64,000 nt of DNA. Origin: Pithys albifrons albifrons. Its lineage: Eukaryota; Chordata; Aves; Passeriformes; Thamnophilidae. The stretch lies in assembly GCF_047495875.1 (NCBI RefSeq), contig NC_092463.1:4039057-4103056 (forward strand). The letters run 5' to 3'. Shown here one piece after another: positions 46,791 to 59,422 of the stretch (its first letter is position 1; every line of letters begins with the position of its first letter). The notes below the pieces were generated by a model. The model made no database searches. It saw only the letters and a list, made by a program, of their open reading frames with translations, and had not been told where the DNA came from. The position numbers and the translations under genes are program-made.

Positions 46791-49700
46791 GTCCCTGTGT
46801 CATGACTGCAGTTTTGAAAAGAACTCAGCACATTCTTATGCCCTGTTTCTCATATCCCAAACAGCTTCCAAGGTCTGATGGGACTTGAGGAAGCCAAGTG
46901 AAATTCAAGGAGCTGAGATAAAAGGCTACACTTGTCTCCCAGGCTGTCTATATCAAAATGAGAGACGTTCCTTGCTTGTTGTTCCCCATCTACATGAAGG
47001 TTGTGATGACTAATCATAAAATTTTATGGAACAAAAGCTTGCAACCATTTTATTCCCTATTTTGTGATTTAGGAGTTAGAGAAAGTTCAGGAATGTGATG
47101 AACCCTGAAAAGAAGAAGTTTTATCTTCTTAACCAAGGGCTGGAGCCACAGAGTGCCATTGGTGGGCTAATCTATTTCCTCCAGGCTGCTGCCATAAAAA
47201 TGTCAAAAAGTTAAAGGGATTTGAGTAAAAATAGCAAACAACATCCTGGATGATGGGGGAAGGCTTTGTGTCCGGTGGGAAACCAGGGAAGGCAGGAAGT
47301 CACCAGGCAAAGCCCAGCACCGGCAGGGACTCGGCTCATATGGGGACCTGCAGGCTGGGATGGGAGGGGAAGGAGGAAACCCTGTGGAAACTCAAAAATC
47401 CAACGTGGCTCTTCTTCTGGTGGGGCAATGGGGTTGTTTCTACTTGTTCTTGCTACTTTGGCAGGCAGAGGGTACCAAAATAAGTGCCAGGGATTGACTG
47501 GGGTGGAGGTGGGAGGCAGAGCCTGGAAAACCCTGGGATTTATTGCCAACCCAGCAAACAGGAGCTCTTGAAAATTCCTTTAGGGCAGCAGTGGATGGGA
47601 ATGCCAGCAAACCTGGGATGGAGATTGGAGCCATGGAGAGCTGAGCAGTGCCCTGTTTCCAGGGCTTGGTGCTGAAATACCTTCTCACTATAATTGAGTG
47701 AAGAAGACCAGCCTGTGCCCCAACAGCAAATTAAAGACAACTTTGTGGCTTTGGTGGTTTGCTGCCAAGGGCCAATGCAGCTCCATATTAATGGTTTATG
47801 ACAGGATTATTCTCCCTGGTTTTGGCAGGAAGGAGCTCTTTGGCCTTAATCCTGCTTGTGGCTAAGGAAGAAACCCAGTGCATCCCACGTTGTCACTTTT
47901 TACTCCCAAATATTGCTTAAATCCCAAATGTTCAGAGAAGAGAAGAGCAGAATGGCCCTGCATCAATCCAAAAAGCTGCTGGGAGATAGGGAGAGGTGAA
48001 TACACTTTCCAGACTTTAGTTCAGCCTTTTCCATGAATACCCTGTGTGACTGTGAGTGTCCATCCTCCCAATAAAAAATAATATATATGCACTACAATAA
48101 ATATAAAAGTATATAATCTTTTATATCTCTATATACATAAAATATATAATATTTTATATCTATATAAACATAATACATAGAAAAACATAAGTGTCGGGTT
48201 GTTAGATCAGGAGCTCTTTCAAATTTTTTTAATACCAGTAGCAAGCTTAGTATTTAAATGCCTGAAAGGGGTTAAAAAACCAATCCAATAAGGCTGGAAA
48301 TAGCAAAGCAATAGGGATTTGAAGCAGTAGGTTTAGGAGGGCAAAGTACTCAGCACACAACCAGGTCAAAACCTCTTTGGGGGGCATCTGGATGAAGCCT
48401 CTCACAGCATTAATCCTTTTTAAAAATCACAGACTCCAGCCAGGGACCTCAGTGGTCACAGAGAATGCATTGAAGTGAAAATCTCCAAATGACACACCCA
48501 GCATCCCACCCTTCCCTTTGCCTGCAGCGAGGAGGGACTGGCCAGAGAAGCTTGGAGGGGTTGATTTTGGGAAAAGCTGAGTTGTCAGTGTTGGCAACGG
48601 AGCTTCGTTGAGCTGAACTGGCAGCGTCACTGGAAACAAAAGTAATGGTTTTCTCCAAGAAAGAATTTTCAAAGTTTGTCCCTAATTGTTGAATTTTTGC
48701 CTGGGTATGTCAGGATTTGCTGGTGTGGGCAGCAGGGCTGGGCTGTTGGACTGGTCAGCACTGGGGTTGGGGGGCAGGAGGACAAAGATATGTGTGTGCA
48801 AACCACCGAAACCTCCAGGAAAAATGAGGACAGGCTTGAATTTTTATAAGGAGGTCAGCACAGCCATCGCTTTGTGCTTCCCACAGACCTGAGGACAATG
48901 TCCCTTCTCACTGTTACACATTTGCAAAGAGGAGGAGGGGAAAAAACAAGAGTCAAACTTTGTCTCTGGCCGTGCCAGCCATGCCCTGTGGGCACAGAGG
49001 AGGTGGCAGGGTGGCTGGGGTGGGGGTGGCACCCTGCAGCACCCAGCTGCCATCGCTGCATCCTCCAGGGAAGCACGGAGGTGATGCCAGTTTTGGGAGG
49101 TAGGAATGTTTACCTCGACTTCACACTGAAAACTGTCTGGAGTAACCGGGAGGAAAAATAAGTAACTACAGGGATTAAAAAAAAAGAAACTCAAAGCCCC
49201 CAAGATGCTTGAGCCTGCTTTGAAGTTCTCATGTGGCATGAAACAGAGACATCTGCACTTTTCTGTGCTCCCTGATCTTCCCAAAAGCTGAGGAGCATTT
49301 ACCCACAGGAACACAACATTTCTGAGAGGATCCAGGCAAAGACACGCTAAAATATTGAAATGTAGCACCACGCTCTGTCAATGACCTTTGCATAATTAGC
49401 AACTCTTTTCTTGCTGATCATGGAAATGGCCCGTGGCTTCTGCCTTTGTGTTGCTTGCTATAGTCTCCATATGCTCCATTTGCATCCTGGAATTATCGAT
49501 CGGCTGCGCTTCTCAAATGCAGAGATTTATCTGCAGCCATGGCAGGGTTAGGAGTCCCAGGTGGGGGTTTGAGGTCACTGAGACTTTGGCTGCTGCAGAT
49601 GGGACAAGCAGAGGGTTTGGCTGTGCAGGGCCTCGCTAATGAGTTGCAAGTTGGGCCAGTTCTTGAACAAGGAGGCTTCCTATGGCTCTGTTCCCATCTG

Positions 49701-49800
49701 TTCCTGAAAAGCAGGAGAACAAAACACAAAATGACTTCCCGCTCTCATACGGGACTGTCACAGCCTGTTCTTCCTCATGAAGATGTCAGCCTATTCCTAC
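46791..49800. other. Intergenic sequence
   Basis: Apart from the AT repeat at 48070 nothing is recognised. The stretch 49,370-49,520 contains octamer-like tttgcataattagc, catttgcatcc and attatcgatcgg, a candidate enhancer by motif content only. Confidence 0.4.
48070..48181. repeat. AT-rich simple repeat
   Basis: Mixed ataatata, tatataaa and tatctctata motifs; almost no G or C. No gene content. Confidence 0.85.
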
Positions 49801-49860
49801 CAAGGGTTGGACTGGATGATCTCAGAGGTCTTTTCCAAACCCAATCGATTCTATGATTCT
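49801..49860 (+). mobile_element. CR1 LINE tail (group A), short
   Basis: caagggttggactggatgat, ctcagaggtcttttccaaac and gattctatgattct. Only the last 60 bases. Confidence 0.88.
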
Positions 49861-50069
49861 ACCATGGGCTTTATCATGTGCATGGAACCCAGGGGGTTTA
49901 ACAGCCCATGGAGAAGAACTTGGGGTGGGTCTGCCTGGGATGGTTGTTGCACAATCAAATTTGGCAGTGGGGGATTCTAAATGTGGGCACTGGACCACCT
50001 TGCTTTGCTTTCATCCTGTGGAGAGCTGGAGTTGTAAGACCCTACACTTCCCCTATGGAGTCAGTGAGG

Positions 50070-50256
50070 GTGGGCAGGCCCTGGCACAGGTGCCCAGAGA
50101 AGCTGTGGCTGCCCCATCCCTGGAAGTGTCCAAGGTCAGGTTGGACAGGGCTTGGAGCAACCTGGGCTAGTGGAAGGTGTCCCTGTCATGGCAGGGGGTG
50201 GAATGAGGTGGTCTTGAGTGTTCCTTCCAATCCAAACCTTTCTGAGATCCTGTGAT
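50070..50256 (+). mobile_element. CR1 LINE 3' fragment (group B)
   Basis: gtgggcaggccctggcacag, ccatccctggaagtgtccaa, ggcttggagcaacctgggc and cttccaatccaaacctttct. Confidence 0.93.
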
Positions 50257-51495
50257 TTGCCACCAGCTCTACAGTTCCAGATGTGGTTTTATAAGGTTGT
50301 TTTTGCTTTCCTGGGTACTTTGATTTGACTAAAACATCTGAACTGAGAACTCCTTCATTCCAGAAGGCAGATGATAATTTTTATTAGCAAGTGGTTTCCT
50401 GTCCTTTCTTCAGTAATGCATTTTCTGTTGCTGGAGTTGGATATACACTATATATATGATCACTAACCCTTAGCAATGAATTCAGGTTGATTTTCTTTCA
50501 GCTCAAAGGCTTTCCTCATTCATCTTCTGTCTCTTAATGGCAACAGCAGGTACGTACGTGCTCTTTTTGTACAAAAAAATGTCTCACAATCTTTTCATAG
50601 ATTTTTCTACTGTTTCCATACAAAACCTGCCCTCCTTTAACATAACTCAGCAACACGAGTTGCCTTTTCCCTGTCCAAAAAGCAGCGAGCTCTCAACCCC
50701 TTCCAAGATAACTCAGCTCCTTTGTTAAGGAAAGACATTATCTGCTGAGGTACGAGGCTTCTCCATCTCCTAACGATTCCAGCAGCAATCAGGGCCCCAC
50801 CAGACCTGTGTTTCCCAGCCATTACCTTATTGCTGTGAAATACAGTTTGAGGCATCCATCTGCTGAAGAGCCCATAATAATGACAGGGGGGCTGCAATCT
50901 CGGCCGATCCCAACACCAGAGAGCCTTTCAGCTCTCGGAGATAACGGCTCACTAATTACCCCCAGCGAGCAGGGGGAGGAGAAGTGACCATCTCCAACCA
51001 TCTCTAAAGCAAAGGCTCCCACGGCCACCAGGAAGGCAGAGCTCGGGACTTCGGGAGCACGTTGACTTAACAGGATGTCACAGGATGTTGTTCCTTCTGC
51101 TGCATCCTCCTGACATCTGTGCACGTATGGGGGGGCCATGATTTTTTTTCCTCTTGCTCAGATTTCAAGGTTTCGTGGGCAACAGCCTTTTTTTTTTTTT
51201 TTTCCTTTTTCTTTTTCCTTGATTTTATCCATGTTCTGGCTGAAGGCAGCCTGGAAGGCTGCCAGGAGCACCTGGCAATGCACTTAGTAAATTATAGCAG
51301 GGGAAAGAATGTCAGCTGCTAGGAGGTAGTTATAAGGCTTTGCTGGTGTATATACTTTGGAGGCCAAATGCTGCTTTTAACATATTCAGGTATGACCTGG
51401 CACCTCTTTACCCTGAGAAGAGGAACAAACTGATGAATTGCCGGGTCTTGCTGCCCACGAAGTCTGAACTCCCAGGTTGTTATTAACCACAGACC

Positions 51496-51690
51496 AGAAT
51501 CACAGAACAGAATCATAGTCTGGGTTTGGAGGGACCTTTAAAAGTCATCTGGTACAACCCCCTTGCAATGAGCAGGGACATCTTCAACTAGATCAGGTTG
51601 CTCAGAGCCCTGTCTGAATTGACCTTGAATGTTTCAGAAGATGGGTCATCACCACCCCTCTGCTCAACCTGTTCAGTGTTCCACCACCCC
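51496..51690 (-). mobile_element. CR1 LINE 3' fragment, old
   Basis: Tail agaatcacagaacagaatca, then gtctgggtttggagggacc, caatgagcagggacatc, aggttgctcagagccctg and gaccttgaatgtttc. Diverged; same flavour as the 3071-3330 copy. Confidence 0.88.
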
Positions 51691-51695
51691 TCCTT

Positions 51696-51762
51696 AAGGA
51701 AAACAAGGAACAAAAGTTCCATAAGGAAAACAAGGAACAAAACTTCTATAAGGAACACAAGG
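51696..51762. repeat. 27-bp tandem duplication
   Basis: Two full units of aaggaaaacaaggaacaaaa plus gttccat/cttctat, starting at 51696 and 51723, and a partial third at 51750. Immediately right of a CR1 fragment. Confidence 0.9.
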
Positions 51763-54700
51763 TCCCACTGAGATCCCCCAGTCCTCAGCAAAACAGTGTT
51801 TTCCTTTTCATCCAAAATCATATGCTGCAAAGACTCCAAAAGGCAATGATGAGGAATTTGGGGAGACAAGGTGATGGGTCCCCACTGACCTGGTGCTTTT
51901 GGCTATGGAGCTGAATCCTTATTGGGAATAGCACAGGCTGGATCATGCTGGGGATGTGGAGGAGGTTTCTGTGACCTGCTGATAATCTGCTGCCTGAATG
52001 GGAACCGGGGGACCATCTCTCACTTCTAATATGCAATAATTTCTGAAATGCATTTCATTCTCCTTAGTGGAAATAAGTAAAAATGATGTTTGACTCTAAG
52101 TGGCTTTGTGGGTGTTCGTGCTTTGCTGGTGGGAGAAATATTTTGGCACCCGCAGATTTGGGGTGTTTTGGGTCTGAGGTTCGTGGTGCTCAAACAGTGG
52201 GACTCCCATCATCCTGAAACTCCTCAAGCATCCCCATAAAAGTGGATTCCTTGGTAAATAAAAATTGGTTGTGTGGTACCAGCAGCAAGAAGAGGCTTTT
52301 AGCACACACAGGGATCAGTGCAAAAAGCTGACGAACCCTCACCATGAGAGCTTTTCACACCAGAGCCAGGATGAGACCATGGATCTGGCCTTTTCCAGAG
52401 CTTCAGTGCCTGGAGATCAGAGCATATCCTGGAGTGATTTGGGTGTTGTCATTATGTTTGCCTTGGGTGAGTCTGGTTGATTCATGTGATGGCTGAATAT
52501 CTCTTTGTGAATGGGGACACAGCCATCTGCTCTGGAAGCTGCTCTCCTGGGGAATGGGGACCATCACCCCCAGGGGTGGTTCCTGCAGTAGGATAATGTG
52601 GGCCAAGCCCAGGGAGCTGTCTAACCAGCTTTGCTGGAAAAAAGGTCAGAATAGCAGAATTTCCCCTGAATTAGGTGTAAATAAACTACAGGGAACTGCC
52701 CCATCCCCTGCCTCCCACCACTGAGTTAGTGTCAACTTTCAAATGGAGACAAAATTTAACAGGAAAAAGGAATGACATCTTGGGGAGAGAAATTCCACTC
52801 CAAGATGAGCAAATGGGGCAGGAGAGATGATCCTGCAAAGAGGAATGTGGTGATTTCAGAGAGGATTTGGCTCTGGGGTTGGAGCTGTGGATGGGCCTGG
52901 ATCCCCCTGGGAAGAGTGAAACAAAGGCAACACTGAGGTTTGGGATGCCAGTGCTTCTGGTTTTGGCAGGCACACACAAAAGGTGTTTGTTCCCCCCTTA
53001 GCTATCACAAGTCCTTCAGGAATCCAGCTCTGAAGTGAGTGCACAGCGCTGGTGGCCCAGGGAAGGTGGGTGAGCTGTGGGGCACAGAAAGAGGGATACA
53101 GACCATCCATCTGGGACAACCCATGTTGCTGGAAGAGACAAACAGAAGCATCTTGGCACATTTGATGTGTGTTTTAGACTTAGACTGCTCTGTGAGCTGA
53201 TCTTCCAAGAGAAGGACATACACTGCCTGTGAAACCTCAGGATGCCTTTCTGGAATGATAATGGCTCAATCAGAGCCAGCCATTAGACAGATATGGCTAA
53301 GGTCATCTTGTATGTACTTTACTTGGACATTTTCTTGCTGGGTCCTTGAAGTCAGCTTAAAATTTTTGGCTTGTCAGCAAACTTTGCCATTAGAATTCAG
53401 CAGCTTGGCCAGGGCTCCACAGTACCACAAAATCCCAGCAACAGCCTCTCCCCACTGTGAAAATGAGAACTTACCTGTAGCCTTTGGTTTCTCTTGCGCT
53501 CAGCTGCTAATCCATGAAGTCCTGTCTTTATCTCATGCTGCTTTTATCTCTCTGACAGCTTTTCTGAACCCCAGGAGTGTGATACACATGCAATCACCTT
53601 CTCCAGCATATTCATTGACAGCTTCAAGGTGTGTGAATGTGTTATAAACTTTGATTTCTTTCTGCAAAAGCCTCCTATTGCCCTTTCCCTGGTGTATCAG
53701 ATCTTCCCAGTGCATTCCAGGTATCCATTTTTACCTGAACTTGATTGTATTTTCCACTCATTTGTGTAGTGCAGGTCAGAATTAAACTCTTAAAAAGTAA
53801 GCTCTTAAACTTGTTTCTTTAATGGAAAGTTTGTTATTTCACATCCCGAGGACAAATACAATCCTTTACATTAACAAACAGATAATAATATATTTATACA
53901 AATACACTATTTTGTAGAATGTACCTATACAGACACAATTATTCATTTGAATCTCTTTCCAAGTCTTGGGCCAGTGACATCTCACCCTGGAAATTTGCTG
54001 CTCTCTGAATTTACCTGTTTATTCCAAAGTCTTTGTTGGTGACACTTGTATTTAAGAAGCTCATCAGACTCCTTGCAGATAATGAGGGTTGTGCTGTGGG
54101 AGTCTCCATCCCCAGCTCCTGCTGCAGACACATGTGGAGTTCATTTACTTGACCCACCAGCATTTTATTTCACCCCAAACTTCTCTCTCACTTTCACCCC
54201 TTGCTGGTCCCAGTGAGCCCATGATTGACTTTCCATCTCTTCTGTGTTTTTATGTGGATTTTTATGCCTCTGGCAAACTGCTCTGCAATATCTTTTCCAC
54301 TTGCCTTATTGTGGTTCTCTATTTGCCAGTGTTTATGTTATATTCTATTTTCCTCATTTTTGACAGCTGTCTTTTGTTTCTAGTAGCCTTCCTCACTCTG
54401 CCACTGAACTACTTTGCTTTTAAAAAATCCTTTAGGCTCTTTATTAAGGAGTGTCACATGTTAAGCTGGAGCCTGTACCATATCTTTAAGATTCCACCAG
54501 GGTATTTGAAAGTATTTTATCCTTTTAGCTCTTCTCCTTATTTTTTTAATGCAATTTGCCTTTCTAGATTTTAGATGTTACTGTGAATCAAGACAATGAC
54601 ATGCCATGCTGGAAGAATTAAGACAATAGGAGGTTCAAAGCATGTGGACACATTCCCAAATGGTGTAAAAAGAAGCAAATCTAGTTTAGCCTGATCTATT

Positions 54701-55217
54701 TTAGGCACTGAACCCCCCAAACACAGGAGTGAGAGGGTCCCACAAACATGCTAAGCTCAGTGCTGCATCATTATGAGCAATCTTATTTTCCCTGGAGTTT
54801 ATTTATCAAATCTAATTTTAAAACACCTACAGCTCTTTCTTCTGCTGTTTTCACTTGATGGCTGCTCAAGAGCCTCACTCACCTGCCAGCTGGAGACTCT
54901 CCAGCCTGGAAGGTTTGCACCCACCCAGGTGACACCTGCTTGATCCTACCCTTGGAGGTGAGATAGTTTTTCTCCTTTCCTGGGGTTTATGCCTCTCCCT
55001 GGAGCACCAAATCCAAGCTGCTGTGACCTCAGTGGTCACCTTTCCCAGCCCCAACCATCCCCCATCAACCTGATCCCACTCCTGGAAACCTTTCTAGGAA
55101 CAGCAATAATTTAGGGCTGGGAGTGGAAACCTTTATCCCTGTTTATGTGCTGACCCCATGCACCAGGAGTTTCATGTGCAGTGGAAGCTGCAGGTGTGAT
55201 CCAGGGGCTGTTTAGAC
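51763..55217. other. 3.5 kb without recognisable elements
   Basis: AT-rich in 53,700-53,950. The 161-residue frame at 54089-54574 is hydrophobic because the DNA is T-rich; I see no family resemblance. No exons recognised. Confidence 0.45.
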
Positions 55218-55460
55218 TCATGGAATCTCAAAATAGTTTGGGAGGTAAGGAACCTTAATGTCCATCTCATTCCAACCCCTGCCATGGGCAGGGACACCTC
55301 CCACTATCCCAGGTTGCTCCAAGCCCTGTCCAGCCTGGCCTTGGACACTCCCAGGGATGGGGCAGCCACAGCTTCTCTGCCCAACCTGTGCCAGGGCCTG
55401 CCCACCTTCACAGGGAAGAATTTCTTCCCTATATCCAAACTAAAACTACACTCTGTTACT
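55218..55460 (-). mobile_element. CR1 LINE 3' fragment (group B)
   Basis: Tail catggaatctcaaaatagtt, ccatgggcagggacacc, ccaggttgctccaagccc, gggatggggcagccacag and gggaagaatttcttccctat. Confidence 0.93.
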
Positions 55461-55894
55461 TTAAAAACATCTTTTAAAACTTTCTGTGCATTTGAAGCCC
55501 AGTCCCTGAGCCCCGATTCATAAAAGCACCAAAGTACCCTCAGAGTCCAGCACATCTGGAAGTACTTTGCTGAATTAGAGCCTTATTAATCTTCCTGCAT
55601 TTAAAATAACTTTTTATTACATTTTAAAAATAAATGGGCATGTACTATTTCTTCATGTTTGGGATTCTTTTCCAAACATTGACTTTAATGCCTGTCTGGC
55701 TTGGCTGGATCCCCCTCAATGGAGCCAGGCAGCTGCTGGTGCTAAACCTGGGGGCAAACTCCCCCTCCCAGCACTGATGCTGCTCAGGAGGTGTCCAAGT
55801 TATCTGTGATTCCCACTTCCAGTGGAAAACAACCAAACTTCCCTTCACAACCCTCCAAAGCCACGCTGAGTCATCCTGAATCTGAAAACACCAG

Positions 55895-56291
55895 ATCATA
55901 GAATCACAGAATCATAGAATTGATTGGGTTGGAAAAGACCTCTGAGATCATCAAGTCCAACCCTTGGTCCAACCCCAGTCCCTTTACCAGATCATGGCAC
56001 TCAGGGCCACGGCCAATCTCACCTTAAAAACCTCCAGGGATGGGGAATCCACCCCCTCTCTGGGCAGCCCATTCCAATGCCTGAGCACTCTCTCTGCAAA
56101 GAATTTTTTCTGTTCTCCAACTTCAATTTCCCCTGGCAGAGCTTGAGCCCATCGTGCCCCCTTGTCCTATTGCTGAGTTCCTGTGAGAAGAGACCAACCC
56201 CCACCTGGCCAGAACTTCCCTTCAGGGAGTTCCAGACAGTGCTGAGGTCACCTCTGAGCCTCCTCTTCTCCAGGCTAAACAACCCCAGCTG
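55895..56291 (-). mobile_element. CR1 LINE 3' fragment (group A)
   Basis: Tail agatcatagaatcacagaat, gacctctgagatcatcaag, ccaccccctctctgggcag to ccaggctaaacaaccccag. Forms an inverted pair with the copy at 56479. Confidence 0.95.
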
Positions 56292-56478
56292 TTTTTTGAG
56301 CTGTTTGAAAAATAGCAGAATGCAGCTGTGGGTGTGTTTCTCAATTATTTCAATGGGTTTGGGGAAAAATGCCAGTCAAATGTTGCTTGGAGCACCAGTT
56401 GCAAAAGGGATTTTTGGAGCTGGAGGGAATTGCAGTGCTGGGATTTGGGGCTGGGATCTGTGTGGGACAAGGAGATGT

Positions 56479-56724
56479 GAAGCTCTGCCAGGGGAAATTG
56501 AAGTTGGAGAGCAGAAAAAAGTTCTTTGCAGAGAGAGTGCTCAGGCATTGGAATGGGCTGCCCAGAGAGGGGGTGGATTCCCCATCCCTGGAGGTTTTTA
56601 AGGTGAGCTTGGCCGTGGCACTGAGTGCCATGATCTGGTAAAGGGACTGGAGTTGGCCCAAGGGTTGGACTTGATGATCTCAGAGGTCTTTTCCAACCCA
56701 ATCCATTCTAGGATTCTGTGATTC
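56479..56724 (+). mobile_element. CR1 LINE 3' fragment (group A)
   Basis: agctctgccaggggaaattg, cattggaatgggctgcccag, gatctcagaggtcttttcc and attctaggattctgtgattc. The terminal ~245 bases are complementary in order to the copy starting at 55895. Confidence 0.95.
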
Positions 56725-58300
56725 AGCAAAGTTGGTCCCTCCTTCTGGCTCCGCTTCACTCGCCAAAAATTTAAAAATTAAACAATTAAAAGCATGTTTC
56801 CAGTGCTGGGAGCAATTAGTCCTGTTGGAATTGAAATGAGAAAAACTACAATTTGGGAGGGAAAGACACAATAGTCCTTAAAACACCTGGGGGGGGCTGA
56901 GGCAGAGCTTCCCTGTCCACTTATCAGCCTAAAACACCCCGTGGGGAGGTGTAGGATGAAGGGACTGGGCATGCAGAAATGAAGAACATTTCCAAGGAAA
57001 AAACTAATGGATCAGCCCAAGCTCAGGGGTTATCTCATGATCTCATGGCAGGTGTGTGACTCCTCCCTCTGCACAGCTCATCCACCTCCTACAAACATCA
57101 GGTGCAAATATCCTGCTGGGCTCTTTCCCCTGCATATTTATTTTTCAGCAATGCAAGGAAGAGCATCTTCTGTATTTAATTTTAGAAAATATTGTACATA
57201 TGTCATTTTTTTAGCTTTGCAGAGGAGCACATTTTCTAATTTAATACTGTTATTTCAGCAATGCATCTTTTCAGTCATTTTTTTTCAGTGTATTTTCTGT
57301 ATTTAATAATTTCTGCATTTCTGTGTTCAATCACAGCTGGTTTGTGTGCTGGAAAAAAAAAAAAGTGCAGGTTTGACCAAAGGGGGCAGAACTTCATGGT
57401 TATGAATGTTGGGTGTAAAATTTTGTGCAACTTTCCCCTGTTGTCCAAAAAGCTCAGTGTTAGAAAATGATGAAGTGGTGGAAAAAGGAGCAATATCAGC
57501 CTTTCCAGGTCCTTCCTCATCTCTCCATCCCCACGTGGGGCTGGGGGAGCAGGAGAAGATGCTCCAAGTGCAGACAGGTCTGAATTATGGAAGCCCAGCT
57601 GAGCTGAGCTGTTTGGGAGCTGTTTTGGGGAGAGTCTTGAGGTTTGTTTATGCCACATGAAAGCCAAGCTACTGCAAAGGTCTTGTTTTCAGGGGAGAAA
57701 TGGAGAAGTTGAAGAGGATACAGCCAGAAGGTTTGTTTTTCACACTGTTTTTGGGGCTGTATTTCTTTTCTTTGACAGTGACTTACAGCCCGGCTTTCTT
57801 TTCTATTTTGTTAGAGCAATAAAGAAGATAAATCTGCAATAATTCAGCTCCCTGTCTTTAATAAAATCTTGTCTTCTTCACACAGCCCCTGGGAAGATCT
57901 CCATTGTGCAGCCCTGCGAGATTGGTTGGGTTTTTCCATTTCACCTCTTCACCAGAATGACAGAAAAATAACATTACCAGGAAAATTAATAGCTAAATAC
58001 AATTTCAGGCAGAGGGAAAGCTTCGAGCAGGAGGAGCAGGACTCGATCCTGAGTCTGACTGTGCCAGCCCAGAGGATGCTCTTTGGGATAGGAGCAATGT
58101 GGTGGATGCTGAGATGACTTTTGCCATTGTTGGTGCCTTAGAGACCTCAAATATCAATTAATGAGGATTTCTGTCTTTGACTTGGATCAATGTCAAGCCA
58201 ATCTTTGTTGGTTTGGGGCTTTAGTCGGGTACAGAGGACAATGGAGGTGGTGGGGGAGACACTGAGGCAGCAATAGGCTGGGAAGGAAAAATCCTTGGAA
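56725..58300. other. Proximal upstream region of PELI2
   Basis: AT-rich, non-repetitive. An A-run lies at about 57352-57364. AATAAA hexamers occur near 57821 and 57861 (gcaataaagaag, taataaaatc) but no upstream transcript is evident. Confidence 0.45.
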
Positions 58301-58343
58301 GTCATAGGATGGTTTGGGTTGGGAAGAACCTTTAGGACCACTA
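58301..58343 (-). mobile_element. CR1 LINE tail, very short
   Basis: gtcataggatggtttgggtt followed by gggaagaacctttagg. About 43 bases; nearest CR1 to the PELI2 island. Confidence 0.7.
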
Positions 58344-58799
58344 CAGAACAAGGGGAGTGGGGGCATTTCTGCACCCTCCGAAGAAGACAGTGGACAGAGA
58401 GGGTTGGAAGGTGGACTCCATGGCTCCTGCCACCTCCAGGGATGGGAGACAGGAGAGATCAGTCCCTCAGCCCCATGGCCAGAGCCTGATGGTGGCCCCA
58501 GTGCTGGGGACCACGTGGAAGGTGCAGAAGGTGGGTGGTGGTCTTACCCCTCCCCCTGGGGCAGGAGGTGACCCAGGAGCTCCCTGTGGGAACCCAGAGC
58601 ACCACAGATCTCTAAAGGCCGTGGGGAGGCGATTTAGAACCTCCAGCACAGACAGGAGGCGACCCAGCCCTACAGGTCACCTACACCTGGCCCAGGTGTG
58701 GGTCTGGAGAGAACCCCCCGGGATGTGGACGCTCCCGGGGGGCAGGAGGTGATCTGGAACCACACAGGTGATGTGGAGCAGGGAGTGAGGAGCCCTAGA

Positions 58800-58890
58800 A
58801 CAGACAGACAGACAGACAGACAGACACACACACACAGACACACAGACACAGACACACACACACACACAGACACAGACATACACACACACT
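58800..58890. repeat. CAGA/CACA microsatellite
   Basis: Seven consecutive cagA-type tetramers pass into mixed cacaca and cagaca dinucleotide/tetranucleotide repeats. It lies immediately upstream of the PELI2 CpG island and is likely length-variable. Confidence 0.95.
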
Positions 58891-59345
58891 TGGCCAGGCA
58901 GCGCTCTGCCCCCTCAGTGACCCACCGCACCGGCCCTGCGGGTGCGCGGCCCCTTTAAGAGCGGCCCGCTTCCCTTTACTCTATGTTTACATAACACGGC
59001 CGGGCCGTACCACTGCCGGCTGTGCCGGGGGAGGGGGCGCGCGGGAGGCGGGCGGAGCTCCCCGCGCCGGGCCCCGCCCCCTGTGCCGGCCGTTAATAGG
59101 TGCGAGGAGGGCGGGGCCACTCGCAGCGCCCTTCCCGCCCCCCCTCGGCGCGGCGGGTTGGTGCGTGCCGGGCTGGCCCCGCCCCCTGCCGCCCCCCCCC
59201 CCCCGCGGGGTAGTGGCCGTTGCCGGTGGCCGCGGGCGCAGAGCGGAGCGGAGCCCGCTCGGGACTCGCCCACGGGGCGGCTGGGACGGCACCGGGGCGG
59301 GGGGAGGGCGGCCGTCGGTGCGACCGCCGCAGTGGCGGCGGCCCC

Positions 59346-59422
59346 ATGTTTTCGCCCAGCCAGGAGGAGCTGTGCGCGCTGAACAAGGAGCCCGTCAAGT
59401 ACGGGGAGCTGGTGGTGCTGGG
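59346..59422 (+). CDS. PELI2: PELI2 first coding exon (Pellino E3 ubiquitin ligase 2)
   Basis: The exon encodes 25 codons plus two bases of the next. The peptide starts MFSPSQEELCALNKEP and ends KYGELVVLG. From memory this is the N-terminus of vertebrate PELI2, with about three substitutions relative to mammals; the KYGEL(V/I)VLG stretch is shared by Pellino proteins. Pellinos are cytosolic E3 ligases acting in Toll-like/IL-1 receptor signalling, with an FHA-like domain binding phosphorylated IRAK and a C-terminal RING-like domain; both lie in later exons beyond this window. The exon ends ctggg followed by donor gtgagc at 59423, splitting a glycine codon after its second base (phase 2). The start is the first ATG in this frame; the frame is open upstream to 59220 but only from a TTG. 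The start context is weak (C at -3, T at +4). PELI1 is less likely because its N-terminus lacks the EEL-C-A-NKEP arrangement. High confidence in Pellino, somewhat less in paralogue. Confidence 0.9.

Noticed and set aside
54089..54574. 161-codon hydrophobic frame resembling a membrane protein
   Set aside because: T-rich DNA encodes Phe/Leu runs by chance; no conserved motif or start context.
57815..57875. 3' end of a transcript (two AATAAA-type signals)
   Set aside because: No upstream coding exon or splice acceptor supports a gene ending here.
1..58900. Endogenous retrovirus or LTR elements
   Set aside because: I looked for paired TG...CA long repeats, primer sites and gag/pol motifs; the only RT sequence is of CR1 type.
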